Notes under the pieces: model-generated
Database searches by the model: none
Seen by the model: the letters and a program-made list of their open reading frames with translations, nothing else
Told to the model about the DNA's origin: nothing
Part shown: piece after piece, positions 6,353 to 7,590 of the stretch
Layout of the letters: each line of letters begins with the position of its first letter
How positions within the stretch are numbered: the first letter of the stretch is position 1
Program-made: the position numbers and the translations under genes
Origin: Cloacibacillus sp.
GTDB lineage: Bacteria; Synergistota; Synergistia; Synergistales; Synergistaceae
Reading direction: 5' to 3'
Assembly (NCBI RefSeq): GCF_020860125.1
Contig: NZ_JAJBUX010000122.1
Coordinates: 1-7,590 of the forward strand
DNA length: 7,590 nt

Positions 6353-6380
6353 TTTATAGTGCTATATAATATCACGGCAA
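6353..6380 (-). promoter_or_regulatory. Promoter candidate for SIMPL gene
   Basis: On the minus strand TTGCCG (6380-6375), a 16-nt spacer and TATAAA (6358-6353) give a plausible sigma-70 promoter with a leader of about 57 nt before ATG 6288. A small palindrome, TATAG-TG-CTATA (6355-6366 region), overlaps the -10 area and could be an operator. The -35 overlaps the in-frame ATG 6375, further evidence against that start. Confidence 0.45.
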
Positions 6381-6691
6381 GCCGTTATGCGGCAAAGCGT
6401 AAAAAGCAGGAGTATGACAAAAGTTCCGCCTGAACGCGGCAGTCAATCGGAACTATAAATTAAATGACGATGAGCGTATCGGGCAAAAAGCATTTTTTAT
6501 TTGAGCCGGACAGTTTGCGGCAGGCCCCGCAGCGGACGACAGAGAGATTAGAACTTTTCCAAGCAGACCGGCATAGGTAAAGCCGCCAGCCCAACGGAAC
6601 CAGGCAAATACAAAGCCTTTGCCCTTATCCCCCGTTTTTCTCCGGCTCCGCCGCGCGTCGTTGCCGTTATGGCGCGGAAGCACAGAAAACA
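6381..6691. other. Gene-free intergenic stretch
   Basis: About 310 bases without a convincing gene. Two overlapping minus-strand frames exist, ending at 6453 and 6548, but both start in or beyond the 6692-6733 hairpin, have no Shine-Dalgarno and no recognisable domain. The frame ending at 6453 contains a hydrophobic, aromatic run (GFVFAWFRWAGGFTYAGLLG) that might be a decayed gene remnant. An A-rich/T-rich pairing AAAAAGCATTTTT near 6485-6497 is the only local structure. Confidence 0.4.
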
Positions 6692-6733
6692 CCGTCCTTT
6701 TGTCCCACGCCGCCGGCGGGGACAAAAGGACGG
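6685..6733 (-). terminator. Long terminator hairpin of the right-edge gene
   Basis: A 15-bp perfect stem (6692-6706 with 6719-6733, CCGTCCTTTTGTCCC and its complement) extends with four more GC pairs inside around a 3-nt loop, after one unpaired A. On the minus strand it begins about 30 nt past the stop at 6764 and is followed by TGTTTTCT, an imperfect T-tract. This fits a strong minus-strand terminator, though the stem is unusually long. Confidence 0.65.
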
Positions 6734-6763
6734 CATGCCGTTCACACCGGAACGACGGCGCCG

Positions 6764-7590
6764 CTAGCCTATCTTGATGATGTTACCTTCTAACTTAAGC
6801 ACCCCATTGGTCGATAAATTGGATTTATTAAATAGTACGTCGCAGATTTTAACGCCCGAGCTATCGACATTTATCTTCACCGACGTATTATTTTCGGGGA
6901 GGATCACTCCGAATTCGACAGTTCTCGCCTTAAGGGTGCTTTTATCCTTCGTCATCTCCAGAGTGGAGCCGCCTTTTATGTTTATCTTGGCCGAATTATC
7001 CGCAATCTTAATGGAGCTTGTATCCTTAAATTGCAGTACGGCTTTATCTTTATCGGTAATCAGCCCCGAGAGTTCTTTGTCCGCGTTAGCCTCGTCCGCG
7101 TTAGCCCCGTTCGCGTTAGCCTCGTCCGCGTCATTCGTAACCGTATCGGCCTTCTTCGGGTAGACTCCCGTTACCGTCCCCAGTTTTACCTTTCCATCAT
7201 TCGGCACATAGCCGAGCCAAAGCTGTTTATTCAGACTTATCGTCGCGCCCTTGTCACCGGCGCGTATAATATGGCGTACATCGGCATAATCAACGCTGTT
7301 GCCCGTAGAGATAGAGATCAGGTCCTTGCCCCGGACGTATACCAAATCCGCGATGGAGGCGATGCTTTGCTCAGGCCTGCCATCAGCCTTTATAATAGCC
7401 GCACCCAGTTGATTTTGAAGGAACGAATAGTCATTATCGATAACTGTCTTGGCAACGTCGTTTTCTGCATTATTAATTTTAACACCCCAGTGAGATGGCC
7501 CTTTGTCGTCGCTCTTTTTCAAAACCTCCCGAACGGCTTCCATATTAGTTAGCGCTTGACCGTTCTGCGCTTGGTCGTTCTGTGCTTGGT
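6764..7590 (-). CDS. Partial beta-rich protein with pentapeptide repeats
   Basis: The C-terminal part (about 275 codons) of a longer gene that enters from the right edge. The first ATG in the frame is 7543, but it has no Shine-Dalgarno and the frame stays open to 7590 coding QAQNDQAQNGQALTN, so the true start is outside the window. Order of visible parts: Q/A/N-rich pentad repeats; a charged segment (MEAVREVLKKSDDKGPSHWG); a mixed region with LVYVRGKDLISISTG and ATISLNKQLWLGYVPNDGKV; a second pentad repeat, NADEA NANGA NADEA NAD; then about 100 residues of short alternating strands (SIKIADNSAKINIKGG, TSVKINVDSSGVKI) ending GVLKLEGNIIKIG. The last part resembles the repeated-strand C-termini of phage baseplate spike (gpV-like) proteins. 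That is resemblance in pattern, not a recognised domain. No signal peptide can be judged. GC is lower than in ygiQ (45% at 6841-6900). Followed by a strong hairpin terminator. Confidence 0.7.
   Translation of the reverse strand, partial: QAQNDQAQNGQALTNMEAVREVLKKSDDKGPSHWGVKINNAENDVAKTVIDNDYSFLQNQLGAAIIKADGRPEQSIASIADLVYVRGKDLISISTGNSVDYADVRHIIRAGDKGATISLNKQLWLGYVPNDGKVKLGTVTGVYPKKADTVTNDADEANANGANADEANADKELSGLITDKDKAVLQFKDTSSIKIADNSAKINIKGGSTLEMTKDKSTLKARTVEFGVILPENNTSVKINVDSSGVKICDVLFNKSNLSTNGVLKLEGNIIKIG
7082..7131 (-). repeat. 15-bp tandem repeats coding NADEA pentads
   Basis: Three 15-bp units (7082-7096, 7097-7111, 7112-7126; plus-strand unit CGCGTTAGCCTCGTC) and a 5-bp partial unit. 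Units 1 and 3 are identical; unit 2 differs at two positions (T to C and C to T). On the minus strand they code NADEA, NANGA, NADEA inside the right-edge gene. Unit length is a multiple of three, so copy-number change keeps the frame. Confidence 0.85.
7544..7590 (-). repeat. Second 15-bp repeat set coding QAQN(D/G)
   Basis: On the minus strand CAAGCACAGAACGAC (7588-7574), CAAGCGCAGAACGGT (7573-7559) and a diverged unit CAAGCGCTAACTAAT (7558-7544) code QAQND, QAQNG and QALTN. The array reaches the window edge, so its full copy number is unknown. It shares the 15-bp period, but not the sequence, of the set at 7082-7131 in the same gene. Confidence 0.75.

Noticed and set aside
6289..6375. N-terminal extension of the SIMPL protein from ATG 6375
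   Set aside because: The signal peptide and the Shine-Dalgarno both point to ATG 6288, and the extension covers the probable promoter.
7082..7131. CRISPR-like array
   Set aside because: Units of 15 bp are directly adjacent without spacers and lie in a coding frame.
7031..7552. A 173-codon plus-strand frame with VRVS-type repeats
   Set aside because: The repeats are the antisense reading of the NADEA array; the minus frame runs open to the window edge and ends before a terminator.

Overview
The window reads as chromosome of a GC-rich, Gram-negative-like anaerobe. A gut-associated Synergistota bacterium (Cloacibacillus/Synergistes type) is my best guess; it rests on overall gene style, not on a marker gene. 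Hand counts give 68% GC inside the ygiQ gene (2401-2460) but 27-28% GC at 4081-4140 and 4501-4560, so an AT-rich patch sits in a GC-rich background. The partial right-hand gene is intermediate (45% at 6841-6900).

Layout. 1-257 is intergenic, with a 16-bp perfect hairpin and a second compound palindromic repeat. 258-1809 is a two-gene minus-strand operon: a YgjP-like zinc metallopeptidase, then an MBL-fold metallo-hydrolase whose likely TTG start is coupled to the peptidase stop codon. 1903-3780 (+), divergent from that operon, is a YgiQ-family radical SAM protein closed by a strong terminator. About 3860-4860 is the AT-rich island. It has a near-consensus promoter and two tandem, diverged copies (about 45% identical by hand alignment) of an unrecognised small membrane protein; the first copy is broken by an amber codon where the second has tryptophan. 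4937-6288 holds two minus-strand genes, an exported SIMPL-domain (DUF541) protein and then an isochorismatase-like cysteine hydrolase. 6376-6763 has no convincing gene but carries a promoter candidate and a long terminator hairpin. 6764 to the right edge is the C-terminal part of a beta-rich protein with two sets of in-frame 15-bp repeats coding pentapeptides.

How they fit together. The conserved genes are ordinary housekeeping or accessory enzymes with no shared pathway visible. The parts that stand out are the orphan tandem membrane genes in the AT-rich island and the repeat-bearing gene at the right edge, whose C-terminus has a beta-strand periodicity reminiscent of phage tail or baseplate spikes. 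I found no tRNA, rRNA, CRISPR array, transposase, integrase or recognisable defence system.
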